Shown piece after piece: positions 1-11,724 of a stretch of 25,956 nucleotides of DNA (positions are counted from its first letter, which is position 1; every line of letters starts with the position of its first letter). Below the pieces are notes generated by a model. That model worked only from the letters and a program-made list of their open reading frames with translations. It was not told the origin of the DNA and ran no database searches. Location: NCBI GenBank assembly GCA_009776905.1, contig WRMX01000022.1:451-26406 (forward strand). The letters run 5' to 3'. This DNA is from Oscillospiraceae bacterium. Lineage in GTDB: Bacteria; Bacillota; Clostridia; Oscillospirales; Oscillospiraceae. The translations under genes were made by a program, and so were the position numbers.

Positions 1-569
1 AACGTCGCGAGTTTGATGGTGTTCGACATTATGAAGAGCGAAATCGCGAGCAAAACGCCAATGATTACGAGCGAAATCGCGCTGACGACGTTCCTGACGG
101 TCACGAGGCCTTTGGCGATGGAAAGGTTCGCGTTCACCTTTTCGATGCCGTAAATCCCCCTGATCTCCTGCAGCGTGTCGGCAATCAGCGCGACGTCGTC
201 GACATAGACGGCATATCTGTGCCGGAACCAGCTGGAATCGACGTCGGTATACCTATCCGTGTCCTCATACCTGCCGATGAACGACTGCATGGCCTGCTCC
301 CGCGTGATGAACACGACGTTGTTGACGTTCGGAGTCGAGCGGAGGCGGCGGGCCAGAGCCTGCGCGTCCTGCTCCGAAAGGTTCTCATCGACATATGCCA
401 GAAGGATGTTCTCGCTTTCAAGCTCGCCGATGAGCGCGTTGATGTTGAGGGCAAGCAAAGCGAAGCTTCCCATTATCACGAGGAACGCGACAATGATGCA
501 CACGGACGCGAACGACATGAGGCTGTGCGTGAAAATGCTCAGAAATCCCTCTTTTATATAATAACCCAT
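1..569 (-). CDS. ftsX: Cell division protein FtsX, partial (C-terminus beyond left edge)
   Basis: FtsX is the membrane subunit of the FtsEX complex, an ABC-transporter-like machine that controls peptidoglycan hydrolases at the division site or cell wall. The visible 189 residues start MGYYIKEGFLSIFTHS and show the family layout: a short cytoplasmic N-terminus, a first membrane helix at about residues 17-42, an extracellular domain at about 43-160 (with LLAYVDENLSEQDAQAL, typical of the family), and the start of a second helix at about 165-185. The full protein is usually about 300 residues, so roughly a third is outside the window. The ATG start lies 7 nt after the ftsE stop, with GTAGGA as a modest ribosome binding site, so the two genes are cotranscribed and probably coupled. 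Family assignment rests on sequence pattern plus adjacency to ftsE. Confidence 0.93.
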   Translation of the reverse strand, partial: MGYYIKEGFLSIFTHSLMSFASVCIIVAFLVIMGSFALLALNINALIGELESENILLAYVDENLSEQDAQALARRLRSTPNVNNVVFITREQAMQSFIGRYEDTDRYTDVDSSWFRHRYAVYVDDVALIADTLQEIRGIYGIEKVNANLSIAKGLVTVRNVVSAISLVIIGVLLAISLFIMSNTIKLAT

Positions 570-576
570 GCGGTTC

Positions 577-1266
577 CTACTCAACTTCATAGTTATAATA
601 CCCGTCCATTCCATCGCTGATGATCCGGCCGCCGTCAATGGCGATGACGCGCTGGGACAGCCGGTCGACCAACGGCTTTTCGTGCGTGACGACAAGGACC
701 GTCGTGCCCAATTCGTTGATCCTCTGCAGGAGCATCAAAAGCTCCAGGCTGCGCGCCGGGTCGAGGTTCCCCGTCGGCTCGTCGGCGATGATGAGCGCGG
801 GGTTATTGACGAGAGCCCTAGCCACCGCCACCCTCTGCTGCTCGCCGCCGGAAAGCTCCTGAGGCTTGACCTTCGCCTTATACTCCAGCCCGACGAGCTC
901 CAGAACGTAAGGCACGCGGGCGCGGATCTCTTTGTTGGACGCGCCGACGACGCGCATGGCGAACGCGACGTTCTCGTAGACCGTCTTGTTGTCGATGAGG
1001 CGGAAATCCTGGAAAATCACTCCGATCGTGCGGCGCAGGTACGGCATCTTGCGCATCTTGATGCGGTTCATGTCGTAGCCATTGACTACGAGCTGCCCAT
1101 CCGTGGGGGCGATCTCGCCAGTCACCAGCCTGATGATGGTGGACTTGCCGGAGCCCGACGGCCCGACAAGGAACGCGAACTCGCCCGTGCCGAGCGTGAA
1201 CGTAATGCCCTTAAGCGCCCTAGTGCCGTTGGCATAGACCTTAAAGACGTCAGTCATCATAATCAT
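577..1266 (-). CDS. ftsE: Cell division ATP-binding protein FtsE
   Basis: This is the ABC ATPase of FtsEX; ATP binding in the cytoplasm drives the conformational change passed by FtsX to cell-wall hydrolases. All nucleotide-binding motifs are intact in the 229 residues: Walker A GPSGSGKST (35-43), a Q-loop at FQDFRL (about 85-90), signature LSGGEQ (138-143), Walker B LIIADEPTG (158-166) and the switch histidine H195 in VTHEKP. The FtsE-typical opening (DVFKVYANGTRALKGI) separates it from other small ABC ATPases. Its ATG overlaps the stop of the upstream regulator in an ATGA arrangement, with GGAG 11 nt upstream; ATGs 6 and 9 nt further in are possible alternatives. Expression is therefore tied to the regulator gene. 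Confidence 0.95.
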   Translation of the reverse strand: MIMMTDVFKVYANGTRALKGITFTLGTGEFAFLVGPSGSGKSTIIRLVTGEIAPTDGQLVVNGYDMNRIKMRKMPYLRRTIGVIFQDFRLIDNKTVYENVAFAMRVVGASNKEIRARVPYVLELVGLEYKAKVKPQELSGGEQQRVAVARALVNNPALIIADEPTGNLDPARSLELLMLLQRINELGTTVLVVTHEKPLVDRLSQRVIAIDGGRIISDGMDGYYNYEVE

Positions 1267-2354
1267 TGAAACTTTGACTCCTGTGAAACCAAATACTTTT
1301 TGACCATCAGCGCGACCTTGAAAATGATCGCGTGGTCAAACTCGCGAAGGTCGAGGCCCGTGATTTTTTTAATCTTTTCAAGCCTGTAGACAAGCGTGTT
1401 CCTATGGACGAAGAGCTTTCTCGACGTCTCCGAAACATTGAGGCTGTTGTCGAAAAACTTATCGATCGTGAACAGCGTCTCCTGGTCGAGAGACTCGATC
1501 GGGTTTCGCTTGAAGACCTCTGAGAGGAAAATCTCGCACAGCGTCGCAGGGAGCTGGTATATCAGCCTGCCGATGCCGAGGCTCTCATAGCTGATGATGG
1601 TCTTGTCGGCCTCGAAGACCTTGCCGACGTCGATGGAAATGAGCGCTTCCTTATATCTGTCCGCAAGCTCGCGCAGATGCTTGGCAGGCGTGCCGATGCC
1701 GATGACGGTCTTGAGGGCGAGCTCGCTCTCGAGCTTCTCCTCCAGCGTCTCTGCGAGCTTTTGCAAGTATTTGTGGTCGCCGGACGGGGGCAGCTCCTTG
1801 ACGACCGCGACGTCGGTGTCGCTGATGGAAATGACGAAATCGTGCTGCTTGTCGGGGAACGCGTCCTGCAGCAGCTCCACGGCCGGCAGGTCCATGGCGG
1901 CGATGTGGCGGACGACGAGCACTCCCCTTGTCACATCCGAGGCGAAATGCAGCTCCTTCGCGCGCATGTATATGTCGCCGGGCAGGATGTTCTCCGAAAG
2001 TATGTTCTTGATGAAGGCGCGCTTGTCGTGGTTTTCTTCAAAGTAGATGCCCGCCTCGTTGATGGCGATGGCCGCCATGAGGCAGATTGTCCTGGCCATT
2101 TCGTCCTCGCCTTCGGCAAAAGCCGCGTAATCGTCGCCGGCCCCGATGCCGAGAGTCTTGAACGTCCTTCCCTCGCATTTGACTGTTTTGTTGCCCTCCT
2201 CGTCATATTGGAACTCCGCATATTCGATGCTCGTGCCCATGAGCGACAAATCGCTGCTGGCCACGACGAGTCCTTCCGGGTCTATGACGCCGATGGTGCG
2301 CGTTGTAGCGTCTTTCATCTGGACTATGACGCTTTGGAATATTCTGCTCGACAA
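1263..2354 (-). CDS. PucR/CdaR-family transcriptional regulator, first gene of the ftsEX operon
   Basis: A 363-residue regulator. The C-terminal 65 residues or so (about 297-358, with NVSETSRKLFVHRNTLVYRL) are the PucR-type helix-turn-helix found in CdaR sugar-diacid and purine-catabolism regulators. The middle part (about 135-260) fits the GGDEF-like region of this family. The N-terminal 60 residues (IGVIDPEGLVVASSDLSLMG) look like a sensor domain. The start codon is TTG, chosen because GAGGGTGG lies directly upstream; an ATG 12 codons in is the alternative. It overlaps ftsE by 4 nt, so it is cotranscribed with a cell division complex rather than with catabolic genes. I infer that it tunes ftsEX or senses a wall- or growth-related signal; the ligand is unknown. 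Confidence 0.8.
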   Translation of the reverse strand: MSSRIFQSVIVQMKDATTRTIGVIDPEGLVVASSDLSLMGTSIEYAEFQYDEEGNKTVKCEGRTFKTLGIGAGDDYAAFAEGEDEMARTICLMAAIAINEAGIYFEENHDKRAFIKNILSENILPGDIYMRAKELHFASDVTRGVLVVRHIAAMDLPAVELLQDAFPDKQHDFVISISDTDVAVVKELPPSGDHKYLQKLAETLEEKLESELALKTVIGIGTPAKHLRELADRYKEALISIDVGKVFEADKTIISYESLGIGRLIYQLPATLCEIFLSEVFKRNPIESLDQETLFTIDKFFDNSLNVSETSRKLFVHRNTLVYRLEKIKKITGLDLREFDHAIIFKVALMVKKYLVSQESKFQ

Positions 2355-2387
2355 TGTGCCACCCTCTCCCCTATTGTCCGTTTTGTA

Positions 2388-2416
2388 TATCTAACGTGAG
2401 GGCTCCGCCCTCACAA
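2388..2416 (-). promoter_or_regulatory. Candidate proximal promoter of the regulator-ftsEX operon
   Basis: Minus strand: TTGTGA (2411-2416), 17-nt spacer, TAGATA (2388-2393), placing the start near 2381, 27 nt before the TTG codon. The spacer is almost entirely the GAGGGCGGAGCCCTC hairpin of a dispersed repeat, so the repeat may have supplied the -35 box. Weak boxes; plausible only. Confidence 0.35.
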
Positions 2417-2620
2417 CCTGGACGCCGCGCGCTCCGGCTCAATTCGCTCTACGGTGGAAATGAATTCCACCTACGAATTTTAGCCTTCGCGCCGGCGCAC
2501 CGCGCTTCGCGCGGTGATAGTAACTAACGGACATTTAATATTCTTGTTTTTTATTTGCTTCGTTAGTCCGTTAGTTACTAACGTGAGGGTTCCGCCCTCA
2601 CAACCCATCGTGACAGCTCG
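2395..2620 (-). repeat. Mosaic dispersed repeat, copy 1 (ftsEX leader)
   Basis: A string of short palindromic modules also found near 19356-19532, 22674-22800 and 23763-23920. Read on the minus strand it contains GAGCTGTCACGATGGGTTG, a GTGAGGG...CCCTCAC hairpin, a core flanked by a perfect 15-bp inverted repeat, GCGCGAAGCGCGGTGCGCC, an AAAATTCGTAGG module, a GGTGGAAnnnnTTCCACC hairpin and a second GTGAGGG...CCCTCAC hairpin. No protein is encoded. The modules recur in varying combinations, as expected of non-autonomous palindromic elements. Confidence 0.75.
2518..2580. repeat. Perfect 15-bp inverted repeat inside mosaic repeat copy 1
   Basis: TAGTAACTAACGGAC (2518-2532) is exactly complementary to 2566-2580, with a 33-bp AT-rich centre. 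The homologous cores at 19356-19415 and 22674-22729 keep the TAGT(A/G)ACT start and the (T/G)TTACTA or TGCTAT end but have diverged arms, so this copy is probably the youngest or best preserved. Confidence 0.8.
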
Positions 2621-2659
2621 CTTACATTTGTGGTCAAATTGACTATGTGCGATATGACC

Positions 2660-2688
2660 ATAATATACTAAAACCTTACAAATTTCAA
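2660..2688 (-). promoter_or_regulatory. Candidate distal promoter of the regulator-ftsEX operon
   Basis: Minus strand: TTGAAA (2683-2688), 17-nt spacer, TATTAT (2660-2665), in AT-rich DNA. Transcripts from about 2653 would carry a leader of about 300 nt through the 2395-2620 repeats before the TTG start at 2354. The boxes are better than those of the proximal candidate. Confidence 0.5.
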
Positions 2689-2734
2689 TACCCATTTCGT
2701 AACTTTCTGTAAATATTTTGTATCGGTGTTACAA

Positions 2735-2757
2735 TTCACGCCCGGTGAGGGCGTGAA
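2735..2757. repeat. TTCACGCCC hairpin, copy 1
   Basis: TTCACGCCC, 5-nt loop, GGGCGTGAA: a perfect 9-bp stem followed by CAGGAG. The same stem followed by CAGCAG is at 16529-16556 with a 10-nt loop. The stem and flank are conserved while the loop differs, indicating a small dispersed hairpin element. Confidence 0.65.
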
Positions 2758-2812
2758 CAGGAGCGTATCGGTTGACAATTCATGGGGCATGCTGAAATTC
2801 TGTAGTTTTGGT

Positions 2813-2897
2813 GTAGGGGCGCATATCATGCGCCCGTGGGCGGATAGTATCCGCCCCTACAAGCGATATATTGCCATTTCTGCGTAGAATTCAGGTA
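2813..2897. repeat. GTAGGGGC palindromic repeat, copy 1 (downstream of tuf)
   Basis: The unit opens GTAGGGGCGCATATCATGCG and closes with CCGCCCCTAC, holding two internal palindromes (GCGCAT/ATGCGC and GGCGGATA/TATCCGCC). The tail to 2897 (AAGCGATATATTGCCATT...AATTCAGGTA) is shared with the copy ending at 8066. Both copies lie just 3' of a highly expressed minus-strand gene. Confidence 0.75.
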
Positions 2898-2929
2898 ATC
2901 CAACAGCAATGCAGCGAATTCGCAGAAAC

Positions 2930-2958
2930 GCAAAAGCGGCCTTAGCGGCCGCTTTTGC
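2930..2958 (-). terminator. Intrinsic terminator of tuf
   Basis: GCAAAAGCGGCC (2930-2941) pairs perfectly with 2947-2958 around a 5-nt loop. On the minus strand the stem ends in CTTTTGCGTTTCTG, a broken U-rich tract. It starts 18 nt after the tuf stop. Confidence 0.8.
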
Positions 2959-2975
2959 TATATCAGAGATAACGA

Positions 2976-4178
2976 TTACTCGTTGATGCCAATGACGACG
3001 CCGGAACCGACCGTGCGGCCACCCTCGCGGATGGCGAAACGAAGCCCCTGCTCGATGGCGATAGGAGTGATGAGCTCGACATCCATCTCGATGTTGTCGC
3101 CGGGCATGCACATCTCAACGCCGTCGGGAAGGCGAATGATGCCCGTCACATCGGTCGTGCGGAAATAAAACTGCGGACGATAGTTGTTGAAAAACGGAGT
3201 ATGGCGCCCGCCCTCGTCCTTGGTCAGCACATAGACCTGGCCGCGGAACTTCGTAAACGGGTGGATGCTGCCGGGCTTTGCCAAAACCTGGCCCCTCTCG
3301 ACCTCGGTCTTCGCAATGCCGCGCAGCAACGTGCCAATGTTGTCGCCGGCCTCGGCATAATCAAGAAGCTTCCTGAACATCTCGATGCCCGTGACGGTAG
3401 TCTCGCGAGGCTCGTCCATAAGACCGACGATCTGGACCTTCTCGTTGAGGTTGATCTTCCCGCGCTCGACACGGCCCGTAGAAACGGTGCCGCGGCCCGT
3501 AATCGTGAAAACATCCTCGACCGGCATGAGGAAAGGCATGTCCGACTTGCGCTCCGGGGTGGGGATGTATGAATCGACATAATCCATCAGCTCTTTGATG
3601 CAAGCATATTCGGGCGCGTCGATCTCCTTGGACTCGGACTCGAGAGCATCGCGGGCGCTGCCCTTGATGATCGGAATATCGTCGCCGGGGAACTCATAAA
3701 GAGAGAGCAGCTCGCGGACTTCCATCTCGACAAGCTCGATGAGCTCCTCGTCATCGACCTGGTCGGCCTTGTTGAGAAACACGACGATCGCGGGCACGCC
3801 GACCTGGCGGGCGAGCAGAATGTGCTCGCGTGTTTGGGCCATCGGGCCGTCTGCTGCAGATATGACCAAAATCGCACCGTCCATTTGCGCGGCGCCGGTT
3901 ATCATGTTTTTGATGTAGTCGGCGTGTCCCGGGCAGTCGACGTGCGCATAGTGGCGCATGTCGGTCTCATATTCGACGTGAGCCGTGTTGATCGTTATGC
4001 CGCGCTCGCGTTCTTCAGGGGCCTTGTCTATCGCGTCGTATGCCTCGAACTTGGCTTTGCCCTGAAAGCTCAGGTACTTTGTGATTGCGGCTGTCAGTGT
4101 CGTTTTGCCGTGGTCGACGTGACCGATAGTGCCAATGTTGACATGCGGTTTGGTTCGTTCAAACTTAGGTTTCGCCAT
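2976..4178 (-). CDS. tuf: Elongation factor Tu
   Basis: EF-Tu brings aminoacyl-tRNA to the ribosomal A site as a GTP complex. The 400 residues are full length and carry the G motifs GHVDHGKT (19-26), DCPGH (81-85) and NKAD (136-139), then the two beta-barrel domains, ending SGVVIGINE. The start ATG has AAGGAGG 9 nt upstream. It has its own near-consensus promoter and its own terminator, so it can be expressed apart from fusA. Unlike many clostridia, no ribosomal protein gene (rpsJ) follows. No sign of frameshift or unusual residues. Confidence 0.98.
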   Translation of the reverse strand: MAKPKFERTKPHVNIGTIGHVDHGKTTLTAAITKYLSFQGKAKFEAYDAIDKAPEERERGITINTAHVEYETDMRHYAHVDCPGHADYIKNMITGAAQMDGAILVISAADGPMAQTREHILLARQVGVPAIVVFLNKADQVDDEELIELVEMEVRELLSLYEFPGDDIPIIKGSARDALESESKEIDAPEYACIKELMDYVDSYIPTPERKSDMPFLMPVEDVFTITGRGTVSTGRVERGKINLNEKVQIVGLMDEPRETTVTGIEMFRKLLDYAEAGDNIGTLLRGIAKTEVERGQVLAKPGSIHPFTKFRGQVYVLTKDEGGRHTPFFNNYRPQFYFRTTDVTGIIRLPDGVEMCMPGDNIEMDVELITPIAIEQGLRFAIREGGRTVGSGVVIGINE

Positions 4179-4258
4179 TTTTATTATCCTCCTTAATGGT
4201 TAATACAAGGAATGACATAACATTCTGTCAGTAGCCTTTTTAATTCGTTTGTTGATGT

Positions 4259-4287
4259 ATTATACTGTATGTTTTTACAATTTGCAA
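4259..4287 (-). promoter_or_regulatory. tuf promoter
   Basis: Minus strand: TTGCAA (4282-4287), exactly 17 nt, TATAAT (4259-4264), in the 130-bp fusA-tuf spacer. The predicted start near 4252 gives a leader of about 75 nt. It is one of the best promoters in the window, in keeping with high demand for EF-Tu. Confidence 0.85.
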
Positions 4288-4308
4288 CAGTTATTTTTGC
4301 CGGTATTT

Positions 4309-6381
<2,073 letters not shown>

Positions 6382-6418
6382 GCCTCTCACTCCTTTCCGA
6401 CATACTGTCTGTCGCATT

Positions 6419-6573
6419 GCGGTGTCTTATGCTGATCTGCGGTGCGCCGCGCTGCGGTGTCTTATGCTGGTCTGTGGTGCGCCGCGCTGCGGTGTCTTAT
6501 GCTGATCTGTGGTGCGCTGCGCTGCGGTGTCTTATGCTGATCTGCTGTGCGCCGCGTTGCGGTGTCTTATGCT
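6419..6573. repeat. 35-bp tandem repeat between rpsG and fusA
   Basis: Four complete units (6419-6453, 6454-6488, 6489-6523, 6524-6558) and a 15-nt partial unit (6559-6573), nearly identical in sequence (GCGGTGTCTTATGCTG...). The array runs into the rpsG stop codon, and 6559-6589, which contains the last rpsG codons, is itself a diverged unit with a 2-nt indel. The repeat therefore appears to have grown by duplication of the rpsG 3' end. There are no unique spacers between units, so it is not a CRISPR array. Confidence 0.9.
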
Positions 6574-7042
6574 ACCATCTGTAGTGCGCGAACGCCCTGT
6601 TGGAGTCCGCCATTTTGTGCGTGTCCTCCCGCTTTTTGACGGCGGCGCCGACGCTGTTGGCGGCGTCCATTAGCTCTCCCGCCAGGCGCTCTTTCATTGT
6701 TTTCTCGTTGCGGGCTCTGGCATAATTCGTGAGCCAGCGCAGGCCGAGCGTTTGCCGCCTGTCCGCCCTGACCTCGATCGGCACCTGGTATGTCGCGCCG
6801 CCGACGCGCCTTGCTTTGACTTCCAACGTCGGCATGATGTTTTCCAGGGCTGCGATGAACACGTCGAGCGGCTCTTTGCCGGTCTTTTGGTTGATGATGT
6901 CAAAGGCGCCGTATACGACTTTTTGCGCTACGCCTTTTTTTCCGTCCAGCATGATGCTGTTGATGAGCCTTGTGACCATCACTGAATTATATAGTGGGTC
7001 GGGCAAGACTTCTCGTTTGGGTACATTGCCTCTTCTGGGCAC
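6572..7042 (-). CDS. rpsG: 30S ribosomal protein S7
   Basis: S7 nucleates assembly of the 3' domain of 16S rRNA and contacts tRNA at the E site. The protein is 156 residues from a GTG start: (V/M)PRRGNVPKREVLPDPLYNS is the canonical N-terminus, and GGAGGG lies 7 nt before the GTG. An in-frame ATG six codons upstream would put an unneeded extension before the conserved start and sits on the ribosome binding site itself. The conserved end, ADSNRAFAHYRW, is intact. The stop lies in the first degenerate unit of the downstream tandem repeat. Confidence 0.97.
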   Translation of the reverse strand: MPRRGNVPKREVLPDPLYNSVMVTRLINSIMLDGKKGVAQKVVYGAFDIINQKTGKEPLDVFIAALENIMPTLEVKARRVGGATYQVPIEVRADRRQTLGLRWLTNYARARNEKTMKERLAGELMDAANSVGAAVKKREDTHKMADSNRAFAHYRW

Positions 7043-7357
7043 TATGCTTCCCTCCTTCATAATAATGAATTCTTAGGTACTCTCGGTCGTCCTCACAAAC
7101 TCCACTTCGTTACGCCCTCACAAGTTCGGGCATTCACTCCGTTCCGTTGTTCGTCCTCTCCGATGTCGACCCGTGCTACGCACTGGGCTCGCCATCGGTA
7201 TTGGACGCTAGATGTCGACCCGTGCTACGCACTGGGCTCGCCATCGGTTTTGGACGGTGGAACGAGGATAACGGACTTCGCTTCGTTTCGTGAGACGGCG
7301 AGCCTTTGCTCATTTGAGGCATATATAATCCTCATGGCAAAGCATAAAGTTAAGGCA
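7043..7357. repeat. Overlong rpsL-rpsG spacer with a 49-bp tandem duplication
   Basis: This 315-bp spacer is far longer than usual inside the str operon. It contains a direct duplication of 49 bp (7162-7210 and 7211-7259) with 46 identical positions, including CGACCCGTGCTACGCACTGG, and further short GAGGACGA-type and CGTAACGAAGTGGAG-type tracts. I find no convincing protein or terminator. A weak TTAACT/TTATAT pair on the minus strand near 7325-7355 might support internal transcription, but its spacing is poor. Confidence 0.8.
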
Positions 7358-7780
7358 CTATTTCTTGCCGGCCTTCGGCCTCTTCGCGCCGTACTTTGAA
7401 CGCGCCTGCGCGCGGTCGGCGACGCCTTGGGTATCGAGCGTCCCGCGAATGATGTGATACCTGACGCCCGGCAGGTCCTTGACGCGTCCTCCTCTAATCA
7501 TGACGACCGAGTGCTCCTGCAGGTTGTGCCCCACGCCCGGGATATAGGCAGTCACCTCATAGCCGTTCGTGAGCCTGATACGCGCGATCTTGCGCAGCGC
7601 GGAGTTCGGCTTTTTGGGAGTGGACGTCCTGACGGCTGTGCACACGCCTCGCTTTTGCGGGGACGATAGGTCTGTCTCCCTGTTTTTCAGAGTGTTGAGC
7701 CCTTTTTGCATCGCCGGCGAGGTGGATTTGTACGCTTGCGTTTCCCTGCCCTTTCTTACCAGCTGGTTGAATGTTGGCAT
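7358..7780 (-). CDS. rpsL: 30S ribosomal protein S12
   Basis: S12 sits at the decoding centre and affects translational accuracy. The 140 residues include the conserved TPKKPNSALRK segment (lysines at the positions linked to streptomycin resistance are wild type), RLTNGYEVTAYIPG, GHNLQEHSVVMIRGGRVKDLPGVRYH and the C-terminal RSKYGAKRPKAGKK. The N-terminus MPTFNQLVRKGRE is canonical, and AAAGGAGG lies just upstream. It starts a new transcription unit with its own promoter about 300 bp after rpoC, and leads the rpsL-rpsG-fusA order. Confidence 0.98.
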   Translation of the reverse strand: MPTFNQLVRKGRETQAYKSTSPAMQKGLNTLKNRETDLSSPQKRGVCTAVRTSTPKKPNSALRKIARIRLTNGYEVTAYIPGVGHNLQEHSVVMIRGGRVKDLPGVRYHIIRGTLDTQGVADRAQARSKYGAKRPKAGKK

Positions 7781-7823
7781 TGTTTACCTCCTTTCTTTTC
7801 CTTGTTTCTTCGCACAAGGAGTA

Positions 7824-7852
7824 ATTAAACCACAAATCACGGCGTCCGTCAA
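7824..7852 (-). promoter_or_regulatory. rpsL-rpsG-fusA promoter
   Basis: Minus strand: TTGACG (7847-7852), 17 nt, TTTAAT (7824-7829). The predicted start near 7817 gives a leader of about 36 nt, with a small CCTTGT/ACAAGG hairpin around its 5' end (7800-7819). Confidence 0.75.
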
Positions 7853-7919
7853 CATTTCGCCGAAATTTGTAACTAACATGAAATGGTAGCGTTGCGATTT
7901 ACCGGGTTTGCTGAAAATG

Positions 7920-8066
7920 CAAATGCCTACAATCGGCGCGTCTGGGAAGCCGCGCCCTACAATGGATTTATGCATATTGCCAATCTGCGGACGATTATCC
8001 GCCCGCGGGCGCATGATATGCGCCCCTACAAGCGATATATTGTCATTCCTATGTGAAATTCAGATA
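7920..8066. repeat. GTAGGGGC-type palindromic repeats downstream of rpoC
   Basis: It contains three palindromes: GGCGCG...CGCGCC (about 7937-7958), a CGGACGATTATCCG-type hairpin (about 7988-8002) and GGGCGCATGATATGCGCCC (about 8007-8025). The segment from CGCCCCTACAAGCGATATAT to 8066 repeats the tail of the copy at 2813-2897. It follows the rpoC stop by about 20 bp on the transcribed side, so the hairpins might act as transcript 3' ends, though no U tract is present. Confidence 0.7.
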
Positions 8067-8088
8067 CCCATGGACTGCACCGGAAAGG

Positions 8089-11720
<3,632 letters not shown>

Positions 11721-11724
<4 letters not shown>

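Noticed and set aside
2480..2695. 71-codon minus-strand frame starting MGIEICKVLVYYGH
   Set aside because: Most of it lies in the mosaic repeat modules and it has no ribosome binding site; it is probably just leader sequence.
6419..6573. CRISPR array
   Set aside because: Units are directly abutting with no unique spacers and derive from the rpsG end; no cas genes are present.
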